A DNA stretch of 64,000 nucleotides from Flagellimonas profundi (GTDB lineage: Bacteria > Bacteroidota > Bacteroidia > Flavobacteriales > Flavobacteriaceae): contig NZ_JAFLNM010000002.1 in the NCBI RefSeq assembly GCF_017313275.1, forward strand, positions 62,001-126,000, read 5' to 3'. Below the pieces are notes generated by a model. It saw nothing but the letters and a program-made list of their open reading frames with translations, made no database searches and was not told the DNA's origin. The first letter of the stretch is position 1. Each line of letters starts with the position of its first letter. Made by a program: the position numbers and the translations under genes. This document shows, in pieces, positions 47,453 to 57,574 of the stretch.

Positions 47453-50101
47453 TTAGAATCTGTATGTTACACTTGCATTCCAAGTACGTCCGTTTCCGTA
47501 GAATACACCGAACGCATCAGTTTGGTTCAAGTAAGCATTGTTGAACAAGTTGTAAACGTTTGTTCTAATTTCCATTTTGTTCATACCAAAATCAAACGTG
47601 TAAGCTGCAGTCATGTCCAGCAAGGTATATGCATCCAATTTAGTTGTTTCGTAAGAGTTGCCTTCTGCAACAACATCGGCTACATCAACAAACTCATACA
47701 AGTTTCTAAAGTGGTTCATATCCAAACCTACTTCAAATCCGTTTGCGAAATCGTAATCTGCATTAAGACCCACAGTAAATTGAGGAGCATTGCTGATCTC
47801 AACCCCATCCAGGTTAACATTTCCATCAAAGAAGTTTGCTGGAAGTGGATCTCCGTTTTGGTCTGTGTAATCACCTATTTCGGCATTGGTAAAGTATGTG
47901 TTGTCTCTAAAGTCCCTTGTTCTGTAAGGAGTGCTTCCAGAGAATACCCAGTCACCATAAGATGTATAAGCACCGATAACCAATCCTTGAGCAGCTCTCC
48001 AACGAGCAGTAAGCTCTATACCTTGGTGCAACTGAGTTACATCTGTTTGCTCACGGTTAACATCTACTTCTGCATCTGTAGCGATATCGATGATGGTGTT
48101 ACCATTGGCAATAAATCTGTTCGCCCATTCAGTTCTGTACAAATCCACTGTGAACTGGAAATCGTAGGTGTTGAATTTATATCCAAGTTCCAAACCAGTG
48201 ATTTCTTCGTTCTCAACTTCTGGATCGGCCAATTCTGCTGTACCAGAGAAGATATTGTCCAAGAATGGTTGACGTGAATAGAAACCAGCATTGGCATAAA
48301 CAGCGTTCTTTTCGTCAAAATTATACGCTCCACCACCTTTTAGGTTATACCCAAACTTGTTGGCCTTGTCCGATGTTTCCGTGGTTTGGTTACCATTGAC
48401 ATCAGTTGCAAACCTATCTTCTCTTTGGTAAGATTGGTTGGATATTGCTCCTTGGAAAAATACGGAGAATGCATCCTCTGCGTATTCAATTTGACCGAAC
48501 ATTCCCTGATAGTTGATGTCCTCAGAGTAATCGTAGTTGATTCTCTCATCTTCGTCAGCGAATTTCGTCAATGTGCTCCATGGGTTGATACTGAATGACT
48601 CAGTTACCACACGGTCATCGGGTCTATCGTTAGACCATCCGGACAATCCATAAAAATCGGCAACTTGTCTAAAGTGATCCCCTGTGTAGAATCTAAAATC
48701 AGCACCAACATTAAAGCTTAGGTTATCGTTAATATCATGGCTAAAGTTAGATACCATTCCGTACCATTGGTGGTTGTTCATGGAAGCACGACGGATGTAA
48801 CCAGCTCCGTTAGGCGCTCCGTAATCTCCACCTATTCCAACAAGAGCATTGTTTGCTCTGATCCCGGCATAATCAATTTGGCCATCAATACCACCTGCTA
48901 CTGGGTAATCCGGCAATCTTACTCTTCCGTTACCTCTAGGTCCGGTTCCACCACCACGACCCCAAGAAGCGTAAAGTACGGTTGAAAGGTCTGATTTATC
49001 GGAAATATCCCAATCCCAGTTCAAGTTCATTACCGGTTTGTGGTAGAAGTTTGTTCTTTCGGACTCCAACTCACCTTCGTCAAATCCCCAGTGTTGGTTG
49101 TATTTTCTTTTGGCTTCAACAACTTCCAAAGGTTGTGACCAACGTTGCATGTGCCATTGTGGTGCACCAAAAATCAAGAAGTTAAAGTTGTGATCCCCGA
49201 TAAGTTTACCAACAGAGAAGAAATAGTTCTGACCCTGTCCTTTAGTTCCTTCAGCAAACTTTCTTTGACCTTGCCAGTGATCCAACATTACTGAGAATCC
49301 CCAGCCATTTTCGTTGATTCCTGAGTCGTAAGAAGCAGTAGTTTTAAAGAAACTATCGTTACCAACCATGAAACGACCGAAACCACCTTCACTTTTTTCA
49401 GTAGCTTTGGATACGATGTTCACCGTACCACCCACAGAAGAAATGGCCAATTTAGAAGAACCAAGACCTCTTTGTACCTGAACGGCATTGGCGATATCTG
49501 CCATACCTGCCCAGTTGGACCAGTACATTCTTCCATCTTCCATACCGTTGATAGGCTGTCCGTTCAACAGGAAAGCTGTGTTGGTTTGGTCAAAACCTCT
49601 CAAGAACATTTGAGAATCACCAAAACCTGTCTGGTTGGAAACATATACGGAAGGTACATTTTTCATTACCTCTGGGAATTCCACGTTACCAGCAGAAACA
49701 GCTTGTATCTCGTCTCTTTTAATGGTAGTAACCGCGATTGGAGTACTTCTGTCCTCCTCAAGGTCAATAATACCTGAACCGATTACGACAACTTCTCCCA
49801 ATTCTTGGGCGTCTGGCATCAATTGAATTGAGCCTAGGTCACCAGTTGAAGTAAATTCAACTTGCTTTCTAATAAAACCGATGTAAGAAATCACCAAGGT
49901 GCCAGAGCTTTGGCTTACCTCCAAGGTAAAGTTTCCATCAAAATCTGTAGACGTACCATTTGTAGTACCTTTTACTACCACGCTGGCTCCTGGAAGCGGG
50001 CCGCCAAGCTCGCCGTCTACTACAGTACCAGTAAGAGTTCCTTGTGAAAATGCCATCGCGGATACAAAAATAGCCGCAATAGCCAAGTAGATTCTTTTCA
50101 T
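47453..50101 (-). CDS. TonB-dependent receptor with carboxypeptidase-regulatory-like domain
   Basis: An 882-residue outer-membrane receptor: signal peptide MKRIYLAIAAIFVSAMAFSQ, regulatory-like domain (LTGTVVDGELGGPLPGASVVVKGTTNGTSTDFDGNF), plug (RSTPIAVTTIKRDEIQAVSAGNVEFPEVMKNVPSVYVS; LNGQPINGMEDGRMYWSNWAGMADI; VQRGLGSSKLAISSVGGTVNIV) and barrel ending WNASVTYRF. Tightly packed, single-gene unit with two TAnnTTTG boxes upstream and its own terminator, implying strong and independent expression. The substrate is not evident. Confidence 0.92.
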   Translation of the reverse strand: MKRIYLAIAAIFVSAMAFSQGTLTGTVVDGELGGPLPGASVVVKGTTNGTSTDFDGNFTLEVSQSSGTLVISYIGFIRKQVEFTSTGDLGSIQLMPDAQELGEVVVIGSGIIDLEEDRSTPIAVTTIKRDEIQAVSAGNVEFPEVMKNVPSVYVSNQTGFGDSQMFLRGFDQTNTAFLLNGQPINGMEDGRMYWSNWAGMADIANAVQVQRGLGSSKLAISSVGGTVNIVSKATEKSEGGFGRFMVGNDSFFKTTASYDSGINENGWGFSVMLDHWQGQRKFAEGTKGQGQNYFFSVGKLIGDHNFNFLIFGAPQWHMQRWSQPLEVVEAKRKYNQHWGFDEGELESERTNFYHKPVMNLNWDWDISDKSDLSTVLYASWGRGGGTGPRGNGRVRLPDYPVAGGIDGQIDYAGIRANNALVGIGGDYGAPNGAGYIRRASMNNHQWYGMVSNFSHDINDNLSFNVGADFRFYTGDHFRQVADFYGLSGWSNDRPDDRVVTESFSINPWSTLTKFADEDERINYDYSEDINYQGMFGQIEYAEDAFSVFFQGAISNQSYQREDRFATDVNGNQTTETSDKANKFGYNLKGGGAYNFDEKNAVYANAGFYSRQPFLDNIFSGTAELADPEVENEEITGLELGYKFNTYDFQFTVDLYRTEWANRFIANGNTIIDIATDAEVDVNREQTDVTQLHQGIELTARWRAAQGLVIGAYTSYGDWVFSGSTPYRTRDFRDNTYFTNAEIGDYTDQNGDPLPANFFDGNVNLDGVEISNAPQFTVGLNADYDFANGFEVGLDMNHFRNLYEFVDVADVVAEGNSYETTKLDAYTLLDMTAAYTFDFGMNKMEIRTNVYNLFNNAYLNQTDAFGVFYGNGRTWNASVTYRF

Positions 50102-50169
50102 TTAATTAGTGTTTAAGTGTTTAATTAGCCCTGCAAATGTGATCCATTTTTGACACACTGCCATTAAGC

Positions 50170-50193
50170 CAAAGTTAAAATCATGCAAATATA
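50170..50193 (-). promoter_or_regulatory. Candidate tandem promoters of the receptor gene (TATATTTG and TAACTTTG)
   Basis: Minus strand: TATATTTG (50186-50193) has a TTG 16 bp upstream (50210-50212); TAACTTTG (50170-50177) lies closer to the gene. Both match TAnnTTTG, 84 and 68 bp before the ATG at 50101. Confidence 0.55.
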
Positions 50194-50272
50194 CTTAACA
50201 CTAAATTAACAAAACAAATTATCTGAAAGACAATTGATTAGAGTTTTTGAAGGGTTTTAAACAGTTGGTAAT

Positions 50273-51910
50273 TTACTCCTTAAAAAAATGCAAAAGGTTC
50301 AATGTGGAACTGTCGTGTTTACCGATTTCTGAATTTTCGATATCTCCCAAAATATTTTTGGCCAATTGTTTACCCAATTCAACTCCCCATTGATCGTAGC
50401 TAAAGATGTTCCAAATTACACCCTGCACAAATATTTTATGCTCGTATAGTGCAATAAGGGCTCCTAAACTTTTTGGTGTCAGTTTATCAATCAATATCGT
50501 ATTGGTAGGCTTGTTTCCTTCGAAGATTTTAAAAGGAAGCAGTTTTTCCAGCGCGTCACCGGATAGCCCTTGGGATTCCAGTTCTTGTTTTACTTCATCG
50601 GCCGTTTTACCGTTCATCAAAGCCTCGGTCTGGGCAAAAAAGTTGGCCATCAATTTATTGTGATGGTCCACATCACCATGCAACGACTTCTTGTAGCCGA
50701 TAAAATCGGTTGGAATCAATTTAGTTCCCTGGTGGATCAATTGGAAGAAGGCATGCTGGGAATTGGTTCCTGGTTCGCCCCAAATAATGGTGCCGGTTTC
50801 GTAACCCACTCTATTTCCAGATCTATCCATACTTTTTCCATTACTTTCCATAATACCTTGTTGTAGGTATGCAGAAAAACGATGCAAGTATTGGGTATAT
50901 GGAATTATGGCTTCAGTCTCTGCCTTGTAAAAATTATTATACCAAACGCTGATAAGCCCAAGTATTACCGGAATGTTTTTTTCAAACGAAGTTTCTTTAA
51001 AATGGGTGTCCATTTCATGGGCCCCATCCAAAAGAGCCTCGAAATTCTCGTAGCCCACAGAAAGGGCAATGGACAAGCCAACCGCGCTCCAAAGCGAGAA
51101 TCTTCCACCGACCCAATCCCACATGGGGAATACATTTTCGTCTGCAATACCAAACTCCTTGATTTTTTCAAGGTTAGTGGATACTGCTACAAAATGATCG
51201 GCCACGTCTTTCTCTGTTCCTGTTTGCAAAAACCATTTTTTAATGGTCAGGGCATTGCTCAAGGTTTCTTGTGTGGTAAAAGATTTGGAAACAATAACGA
51301 ACAGCGTGGTCTCTGGATCAAGTTCTTTCAAGACTTCATGCACCAAATCACCATCCACATTGCTCACAAAATGGGTTTTTAAATCATTTTGATAGAATTT
51401 CAATGCTTCGGTCACCATTACAGGGCCCAAATCCGAACCTCCGATTCCAATATTTACAATATCTGTAAATGCTTTGCCCGTATGCCCTTTTCTTTCGCCT
51501 GAGATAATTGCTTCGGAAAAGCTTTTTATTTTTTCTTTGACTTCAAATACCTCATCAACAATATTGACTCCATCCACCAAAACGCTATCCCCTTTTTTGG
51601 CCCGCAAAGCGGTATGCAACACAGCCCTACCTTCGGTTTGATTGATGAGTTCCCCTCCAAAGTAACTTTTTATGGCTCTTTTAAGTCCTACTTCTTCGGC
51701 CAGTTCCAACAACAGCTTTATGGTTTCATCGGTAACCCTGTTCTTTGAGTAGTCAACTAAAAAATCGTTCCAAAGAAGTGATAAATTTTTCCCTCTATCC
51801 TCTTCTTTTGAAAAGAGTTCCCTTAAATGTACACCTTTGGTTTGTTGATAGTGTTGCTGAAGTTTATTCCAGGCATCAGTGGTAGTAGGATTGATTGTGG
51901 GTAGCGCCAT
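50273..51910 (-). CDS. pgi: Glucose-6-phosphate isomerase
   Basis: Interconverts glucose-6-phosphate and fructose-6-phosphate in glycolysis and gluconeogenesis. A 545-residue product with the PGI signature stretches [35 protein letters not shown], and catalytic-loop [20 protein letters not shown]. Length and start are typical of the E. coli-like long form. Its ATG overlaps the stop of the M23 gene by one base (TAATG), so translation is coupled; it is the last gene of the DUF3108-TDO-M23-pgi operon. Confidence 0.98.
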   Translation of the reverse strand: MALPTINPTTTDAWNKLQQHYQQTKGVHLRELFSKEEDRGKNLSLLWNDFLVDYSKNRVTDETIKLLLELAEEVGLKRAIKSYFGGELINQTEGRAVLHTALRAKKGDSVLVDGVNIVDEVFEVKEKIKSFSEAIISGERKGHTGKAFTDIVNIGIGGSDLGPVMVTEALKFYQNDLKTHFVSNVDGDLVHEVLKELDPETTLFVIVSKSFTTQETLSNALTIKKWFLQTGTEKDVADHFVAVSTNLEKIKEFGIADENVFPMWDWVGGRFSLWSAVGLSIALSVGYENFEALLDGAHEMDTHFKETSFEKNIPVILGLISVWYNNFYKAETEAIIPYTQYLHRFSAYLQQGIMESNGKSMDRSGNRVGYETGTIIWGEPGTNSQHAFFQLIHQGTKLIPTDFIGYKKSLHGDVDHHNKLMANFFAQTEALMNGKTADEVKQELESQGLSGDALEKLLPFKIFEGNKPTNTILIDKLTPKSLGALIALYEHKIFVQGVIWNIFSYDQWGVELGKQLAKNILGDIENSEIGKHDSSTLNLLHFFKE

Positions 51911-53190
51911 TACTGGGTATATGATATTAAGGTTTCTTCGGGTTCTGTTGGGGTTGGATCTACAAATTCTATGCAGTCCAATTGTTCTTTTAAAGGAGAA
52001 ATATGTACTAAATAATCGGTACGCAACGAATCTGCTATGGGTTCTGCTGCAGGCAGTTTTTCTTTTAGAGGGTCCACTTGCCTACCGTTCTTCCAAAAGC
52101 GATAGCATACGTGGGGCCCGCCGGTATTTCCGGTCATACCAACCCATCCAATAACGTCGCCTTGTCGCACAAACTCGCCCCTTTTTACCTTTTGGGCTTT
52201 CATATGGAGGTATTGTGTGCTGTACGTACCGTTGTGTTTTATCTTCACATATCTTCCATTCCCACCTCTTCGGGTAGATTCTGTTACGGTTCCGTCGGCA
52301 GTTGCAACGATTGGTGTACCAATGTCCGCTGCGTAATCCGTTCCTTTGTGGGGCCTTACTTTGTAACCGTAATAAGCTATTCTTCGCTTAAGGTTGTACC
52401 TAGAGGACAACCTATAACCAAATTTGATGGGCGCTCTTAAAAAGGTGCTCCTTAAATTATTGGCATCTTGATCAAAGTAATCCAAAATTTGGTTGGTAGT
52501 GTCAGCTACATAAGGAAAAGCATATACCGTTCTTCCCTTGTGCTCAAAAAGTGCGGCTTTAATGGGGCCTCTTCCTGCATAAACGGTATCATTGATATAG
52601 CGTTCATCAAAGACCACTTTAAACTTGTCTCCTTTTTCCAAACGGAAAAAGTCAATGGTCCACGCATAAATTTCCGATAGACCAATAGTTACACCATAGT
52701 CCACGCCCAAATTGTCCATGGCTTCGGAAAGACTACTGTTGATTACTCCGCCAACCTCACGTTCCCTGAGTGTAACTTCTTTTTTATTTTTATAGGCAAC
52801 TGCAGAGTCGCGTAAATCAACAACTGTATAATTTATCCTATCGTTTTGATAGATAAAAACTTCGGCCACCTCGCTAGTATCCTTGGATTTAAGGATGAGG
52901 TATGGCTTGCCCACCATAATTTTGCGAACATCGAAAGTATCGCGATAATTTTCTGAAATGGCAGCGATTTTTGGGTAATCCACCTTGTTTTTGAGCATGA
53001 GCTCACCAAAGCTATCGCCCCTCCGAACCGTATCGCGCACTACCTTGAATTCATCTAGATTAAAGCCGTAGTGAAGCTCTGGCAACTTTTCAATAGGTTC
53101 TGCCTTTGCTACCTCTTTAACCGGTTCCTTAGTTTGTTTGCATGATGCCAGCACGGCCAGCACCACAATTGCCCCAATAATTTTCCGCAT
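51910..53190 (-). CDS. M23 family metallopeptidase lipoprotein (peptidoglycan hydrolase)
   Basis: A 426-residue lipoprotein (lipobox LASC, Cys17) with an N-terminal region that looks LysM/OapA-like ([33 protein letters not shown]), then a peptidase core: H281 and D285 (HKGTDYAAD), H329 ([10 protein letters not shown]), and GPHVCYRFW (H360, C362). The classical HxH has Cys in the second position, at the zinc-ligand site. The ATG at 53190 puts the signal peptide first; a frame begins 15 codons earlier. It probably cleaves peptidoglycan crosslinks or stem peptides. Overlaps pgi by one base. Confidence 0.9.
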   Translation of the reverse strand: MRKIIGAIVVLAVLASCKQTKEPVKEVAKAEPIEKLPELHYGFNLDEFKVVRDTVRRGDSFGELMLKNKVDYPKIAAISENYRDTFDVRKIMVGKPYLILKSKDTSEVAEVFIYQNDRINYTVVDLRDSAVAYKNKKEVTLREREVGGVINSSLSEAMDNLGVDYGVTIGLSEIYAWTIDFFRLEKGDKFKVVFDERYINDTVYAGRGPIKAALFEHKGRTVYAFPYVADTTNQILDYFDQDANNLRSTFLRAPIKFGYRLSSRYNLKRRIAYYGYKVRPHKGTDYAADIGTPIVATADGTVTESTRRGGNGRYVKIKHNGTYSTQYLHMKAQKVKRGEFVRQGDVIGWVGMTGNTGGPHVCYRFWKNGRQVDPLKEKLPAAEPIADSLRTDYLVHISPLKEQLDCIEFVDPTPTEPEETLISYTQ

Positions 53191-53209
53191 CGTTCTTCTA
53201 TTCCTTGTT

Positions 53210-54172
53210 TTATTTTTTGTCGGGATTAAAAACATGGTCTACCCATTGTTTGCCCCATGTATCCAACTCTTCTTTGGTATGCAAAGTTGGGAAAAAAATT
53301 ATTTTCTGGAAACTTGGCGGTAAATACTCCTTCCAGTTGGTACCCCCAGTTGCCTCAACATCTTTGCCCTCTCTTGCCAAATATCTGTGTGCCGAACCCA
53401 TATGCATCAACGGCCAATTTACATTAGCGTTCAAATCTAACTCTTTTAACGCTAAAATCAGCTCCTCATTGTTTTTGGATGCATCGGGCAGTTGAAGATA
53501 TTTTTGATATACGGTACTGTCCTTCACTTGGTTGGCTATTCGTAGCAGTCTTGGCGTATACCTAACCTCAAACTGTTTTAGGGTAAGGGTTTTTTCTCCT
53601 GTAGCCAAATCGGTAGCGCCCTTTTTCCAATAAACATGCTCAAATAGTTCTTCTATGTTGCTTTCAGATGAAAATGAATCCCTCTCGGACGGATGTACCA
53701 TATTTTCCAATGGAGTGGCATAAAATTCTATCATTCTATACTGTACCGATTGAAACCCACTTGCCGGAAGCAATGCCATACGGTACCGCAGGAACTGTTC
53801 CCGCTCCATACCCTTGATCATTATACTAAAGGAAGATATAAGCGCCTTGAAATAACTGTTCATGCGACGAACTTTTTCTATAAAAAAGGCAACATCCTGG
53901 GATTTATCCTCCACAATCTGTTTTTCTTCGTGTAGGATGAGTTTAAAGTACAGCTCCGTAATTTGGTGGTACATGATGAAGATTTCCTCATCGGGAAAAT
54001 GTGTCCGTGGCACTTGAAGGCTCAGCAGTGTATCCAAATGGATGTAATCCCAGTAAGTAAGATATCTTTCGTATAGAAGTCCATCCAGATAAGAGCTAAG
54101 GTCCTGGCCCGAGTTTTTGTACTTCTCCTCTAGCTTGTTGATTTGGGAAGCGATTTTTGCGTCCTTATCCAT
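53210..54172 (-). CDS. Tryptophan 2,3-dioxygenase family protein
   Basis: A 320-residue heme dioxygenase homologue that opens the indole ring of tryptophan to N-formylkynurenine. Sequence: LSSYLDGLLYERYLTYWDYIHLDTLLSLQVPRTHFPDEEIFIMYHQITELYFKLILHEE (typical TDO N-terminal helices), LPASGFQSVQYRMIEF, MHMGSAHRYLA and the C-terminal GGTNWKEYLPP. The ATG at 54172 (MDKDAKIASQ) is 11 bp after the DUF3108 stop and gives the usual length; the frame from 54310 would overlap the upstream gene. Other kynurenine-pathway genes are not in the window. Confidence 0.9.
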   Translation of the reverse strand: MDKDAKIASQINKLEEKYKNSGQDLSSYLDGLLYERYLTYWDYIHLDTLLSLQVPRTHFPDEEIFIMYHQITELYFKLILHEEKQIVEDKSQDVAFFIEKVRRMNSYFKALISSFSIMIKGMEREQFLRYRMALLPASGFQSVQYRMIEFYATPLENMVHPSERDSFSSESNIEELFEHVYWKKGATDLATGEKTLTLKQFEVRYTPRLLRIANQVKDSTVYQKYLQLPDASKNNEELILALKELDLNANVNWPLMHMGSAHRYLAREGKDVEATGGTNWKEYLPPSFQKIIFFPTLHTKEELDTWGKQWVDHVFNPDKK

Positions 54173-54183
54173 TAATGCCGATA

Positions 54184-54966
54184 CTAATTCATTATTATTT
54201 TGAACTGGTTCTTTAATCCGTTGTAAGCATCCAAATCCGCCTTTAACGATCCCACGGCCAAATCTGCCTTTACTCGAATAGGTATTTTGTTCCAGTCGTT
54301 CGAAACCCAAAGGGTAAGACTCTCTTTCTCCTTGAATACACGGCCGGACTGAACCAAAGGCCTAAATTTAAGACATTCCACCTTTCCAAACTTGGTCCTG
54401 AGGATTTCTTTTCCCAAATATTTTAACTGAAATGTGAAAACCCCATCATCATCAAAAAGCATATCCAGGATTATGGATTCCCCTACTTCAAATTTTTCAA
54501 GATTATAGTTGCTCCTTAAATAGTAAGACGCAGAAATCAAATCCTGTATTTTGTCGTGGATCGCTATGTCTTTTTCTGTGCCGTTCTTATTATCGATCAA
54601 TAAAGCTGTATCTTCTTTGTAGTCAAACTCTATTTCTATATCCTTGGTGTATCCACCTTCATCGATCTTTCGAATAAACTTATAAGGTTTGCCATGTTCG
54701 GGGTCAAAATAACTTTCATAGGTATCATCGACCTTAAAAAAAATGCTCGCAAAACCTGTTGTCTTGCCCTTTCCCACTACATGATAAACAGGAACCTCAT
54801 CAAGCTTGCTGGAAGTCAAATGCATGGTTGCATAGCTTGCATTAAGGAAGCCATAGTGAATTCTGAATTTGAGCCATTCCCCCGGTTTAAAGGCCGGTCG
54901 TAAACTCTGACCCATTACCGGCATTGCCAATAAAAGCAGAAGTAAGGGCATCAATATCTTTTTCAT
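54184..54966 (-). CDS. DUF3108 domain protein, exported
   Basis: A 260-residue exported protein. Signal peptide MKKILMPLLLLLLAMPVMGQ, then DUF3108: FKPGEWLKFRIHYGFLNASYATMHL, YHVVGKGKTTGFASIFFKVDDTYESYFD, RPLVQSGRVFKEKESLTLWVSNDWNKIPIRVKADLAVGSLKADLDAY. The function of this domain is unknown; some members are linked with outer-membrane lipid or barrel assembly. Start: the ATG at 54966 is preferred over a TTG at 54972. It leads the operon ending with pgi. Confidence 0.88.
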   Translation of the reverse strand: MKKILMPLLLLLLAMPVMGQSLRPAFKPGEWLKFRIHYGFLNASYATMHLTSSKLDEVPVYHVVGKGKTTGFASIFFKVDDTYESYFDPEHGKPYKFIRKIDEGGYTKDIEIEFDYKEDTALLIDNKNGTEKDIAIHDKIQDLISASYYLRSNYNLEKFEVGESIILDMLFDDDGVFTFQLKYLGKEILRTKFGKVECLKFRPLVQSGRVFKEKESLTLWVSNDWNKIPIRVKADLAVGSLKADLDAYNGLKNQFKIIMN

Positions 54967-55060
54967 AAACAATTTTATTGGTATAAAATTAATAAAATCA
55001 CTTTAGGGGCTATGCTGTTCACATATACTTAAACAAAACTTATTCCAAAATAGTATAAAC

Positions 55061-55092
55061 AAAAAAAAGCCCAGTCTCAAGACTGGGCTTTT
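55061..55092. terminator. Intrinsic terminator downstream of the patatin gene region
   Basis: AAAAGCCCAGTC-tcaa-GACTGGGCTTTT: a 12-bp stem with long A/T runs; on the minus strand a clear T-run follows. It separates the 55120-57571 region from the DUF3108 operon. Confidence 0.75.
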
Positions 55093-55303
55093 CCTAAATA
55101 ACCAACCAAACTTTAAATTATGAAAAACCAATACTTAAAGTTATAAGGGAACCACCCCTTATGTGGGTCAAAGATAAGGCAAGGTTTTGTGGGTAAAAGT
55201 GTTTTTAACGGACTTTAACTAAACCCCAATTAAATTGATTGGTTTTAGCTGTTTTTTTGACAAATTATTAAGAGAATTAACCTTTTGGATATAAAGGTTT
55301 TTA
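55093..55303. other. Gap of about 210 bp with a tiny ORF and a small hairpin, no gene
   Basis: On the plus strand there is a short ORF (55120-55146, MKNQYLKL) after CAAACTTTAAATT, reminiscent of the leader of a SusC-type receptor gene that is absent here; a 7-bp hairpin ATAAGGG-aaccac-CCCTTAT follows (55143-55162). Two further imperfect dyads occur (55279-55299, AACCTTT/AAAGGTT). The rest is AT-rich with no identifiable function. Confidence 0.4.
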
Positions 55304-57571
55304 TTAAAACCAATATCCCAGACTAACGAAAAAGTTTCCATCGTTTGTTTCCGGGGTCCAAGAATAATACAATTGTATCGGACCCAAGAACGATTCAAAA
55401 CCATATCCAACCCCATACCCAGAAAAACTAGGTTCCTTGAACCAATCCCCGGTCCTAAAAAGATCATCGGCAATATTCGCATAATTTGCCGTAAGGAGTA
55501 TATGGTGCTTAGGTGCAAAACGGTAATCCAAACGTCCATATGTTTTTATAAAACTATTTCCTGGAAGACTAAGGAAATCATAGCCCATAAAGGGAACAAA
55601 ATTGTTTACAAAATCGTTGCCAAAACCGCCCAACACAAAGTCGAAAGAGGTTACCGGCGAGGTCCCCAGCTTAACCCCGCCATCAGTCTCCAGCTGCAAA
55701 ATTAAATTTGGCACTACCGAAAATACCCCTCCCAATTTTGCTTTGGCTATGGCAAACTGACTAAAATTATCGTTGTAATCGGAGGAGAGGCCATAAAAAT
55801 GAAAGTCGCCGTCGAACAACAATCCTCTAGTGGGAAAATATTTATCGTCATAAGTGTCCAACTTTATTTGGGAGTATGCGTTAAGGTAGTTGGAGTTTTC
55901 AAAAGTAGTGCGTTGATTGGAGCTTGAAATATTGGCTTCGATTTCCGATTCTACTTGATTCAATGTTCTGGTACTATAGTTGAGAAATTTGTGTTCCGCT
56001 CCTATGATAAAGGCAAATTCTTCCTTTAATACTGTCTGCAGATACACTTGATTGGTCAAATCCGTAACATCCATGTTTATCCTTTGGATGTTGGGGTCTG
56101 CAGGAATATTAAAGTTGCTTTGGATCAGTGAAAAATCGGTGTCCGCATCAAAATTTGTCAGTTTTGAGTTTATTCCAAAACTCCAATAATATCCTTTGTC
56201 CAGATAATACTGCATGTTATACCTAATGTGATCTCCCAAGATAAAATCGAATGAAGCCACATCATCTTTCATTAAAAAATTTTTCCTGGTGAGATTTATA
56301 AGCGCGGCGCTTTTGTAAAGGTCATCATAATGTGCGGACATTTTAATGAACATCTTGGTCGGGTTCTCTTTTAGTTTTAAAATCAAATCCGTACCCAGTC
56401 CATTGGACACCAGATCGTATCGAATTGCCTTAAAGTTTCCTGTGGCCGAAAGATTGCTCATTCCCTGTCTTAAATCGTCAAAAGAAATTTTTTCAGCCAA
56501 GTTGAACCTTAGTTTTCCTTTGATGTATCCCCTGGTATATTGATCGTTCCCCTCGAGGATCATTCTGTTTATGGTCAAGCTATCCGCCATTTCAACCCTT
56601 TTCCTCGGTCTTGACACCCCATTTTGGCTTTTGGCCAACTGTTTTAATTCTTCCAATTTACTTTGGGCCGCTTCTTCACCACTTTTTACGATCTGTGTTC
56701 CTTTGTCAAAGGCTATTACAGAAAACTCATCAATATTGGGCCTAATGTAGATGTCGGTTTCCTTTGACTTCTTCTTCATATCGTTCACTGTACGGTAATT
56801 GTTGATCTGCAACAATATTTCCGTAGCACTTGATAGCGACTCACGTGTAGCTAAATCGTGTTGCACATCGACCCCGATGATGATGTCCGCCCCCATATTT
56901 TTTACTCGATCAATGGGATAATTGTTCACCACACCTCCATCAATCAAAATTTGCCCATCTATCTCTGCCGGTTCAAACAATGAAGGAAATGTTCCGCTGG
57001 CCACAATGGCTTCGGGCAGGTAGCCTTTATCCAACAAGATTTCTTCTCCTGTTTCTACATTGGTGGCCATACACAAAAAAGGTATTGGCAATTTTTTAAA
57101 ATCCTGAATATCCTTTACATGGAAAAGTAATTGCACCAAAAGATTATAGATGTTCTGTCCGCCAGAAATGGCTTGTGGAAAGGATATCTTAAAGTTTTCG
57201 AAGGGGAGTGAAAGTGCATATCGCTCAGAATCCTCTTTCTCATAAAATGTTTTGGCGCTTCGTGGCACGTTATCCTGGATCAAATCGGTAAAATCGGTAC
57301 TTCTGAAAATAGAATCCAATTGCTGTGCAGTATATCCCGAGGCATATAAAGCGCCAACAATGGCCCCCATACTTGTTCCCCCTATATAATCTATTTTCAC
57401 CCCAGCTTCCTCAATAACCTTTAATGCACCAATATGGGCCAAACCTTTGGCACCACCTCCACTAAGGACCAGTCCCACTTTTGGCGGGCTACCTTCCGAG
57501 GTGTTTTGGGCCCTTGCCACCGTACCCAATAAGGTAAATAAGATTGATATGATTATTACGGTATTTCGCAT
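55304..57571 (-). CDS. Patatin-like phospholipase with C-terminal outer-membrane (BamA/Omp85-like) domain
   Basis: A 755-residue two-part protein: signal peptide MRNTVIIISILFTLLGTVARAQ, patatin domain with GGGAKG (38-43), nucleophile S67 in GGTSMGA, and the DGG dyad (D211 in ILIDGGVVNN), then a POTRA-like stretch (about 330-420, SLTINRMILEGNDQYTRGYIKGKL) and a surface-antigen barrel (about 430-755) ending FFVSLGYWF. This resembles PlpD/type Vd autotransporters and Bacteroidota patatin-Omp85 fusions; the hydrolase would be displayed or passed through its own barrel. It starts 3 bp after the uvrC stop, so they share a transcript. Confidence 0.93.
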   Translation of the reverse strand: MRNTVIIISILFTLLGTVARAQNTSEGSPPKVGLVLSGGGAKGLAHIGALKVIEEAGVKIDYIGGTSMGAIVGALYASGYTAQQLDSIFRSTDFTDLIQDNVPRSAKTFYEKEDSERYALSLPFENFKISFPQAISGGQNIYNLLVQLLFHVKDIQDFKKLPIPFLCMATNVETGEEILLDKGYLPEAIVASGTFPSLFEPAEIDGQILIDGGVVNNYPIDRVKNMGADIIIGVDVQHDLATRESLSSATEILLQINNYRTVNDMKKKSKETDIYIRPNIDEFSVIAFDKGTQIVKSGEEAAQSKLEELKQLAKSQNGVSRPRKRVEMADSLTINRMILEGNDQYTRGYIKGKLRFNLAEKISFDDLRQGMSNLSATGNFKAIRYDLVSNGLGTDLILKLKENPTKMFIKMSAHYDDLYKSAALINLTRKNFLMKDDVASFDFILGDHIRYNMQYYLDKGYYWSFGINSKLTNFDADTDFSLIQSNFNIPADPNIQRINMDVTDLTNQVYLQTVLKEEFAFIIGAEHKFLNYSTRTLNQVESEIEANISSSNQRTTFENSNYLNAYSQIKLDTYDDKYFPTRGLLFDGDFHFYGLSSDYNDNFSQFAIAKAKLGGVFSVVPNLILQLETDGGVKLGTSPVTSFDFVLGGFGNDFVNNFVPFMGYDFLSLPGNSFIKTYGRLDYRFAPKHHILLTANYANIADDLFRTGDWFKEPSFSGYGVGYGFESFLGPIQLYYSWTPETNDGNFFVSLGYWF

Positions 57572-57574
57572 TGC

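Noticed and set aside
53235..54310. Longer tryptophan dioxygenase starting at 54310
   Set aside because: It would overlap the DUF3108 gene by over 120 bp and add residues not found in the family; ATG 54172 fits better.
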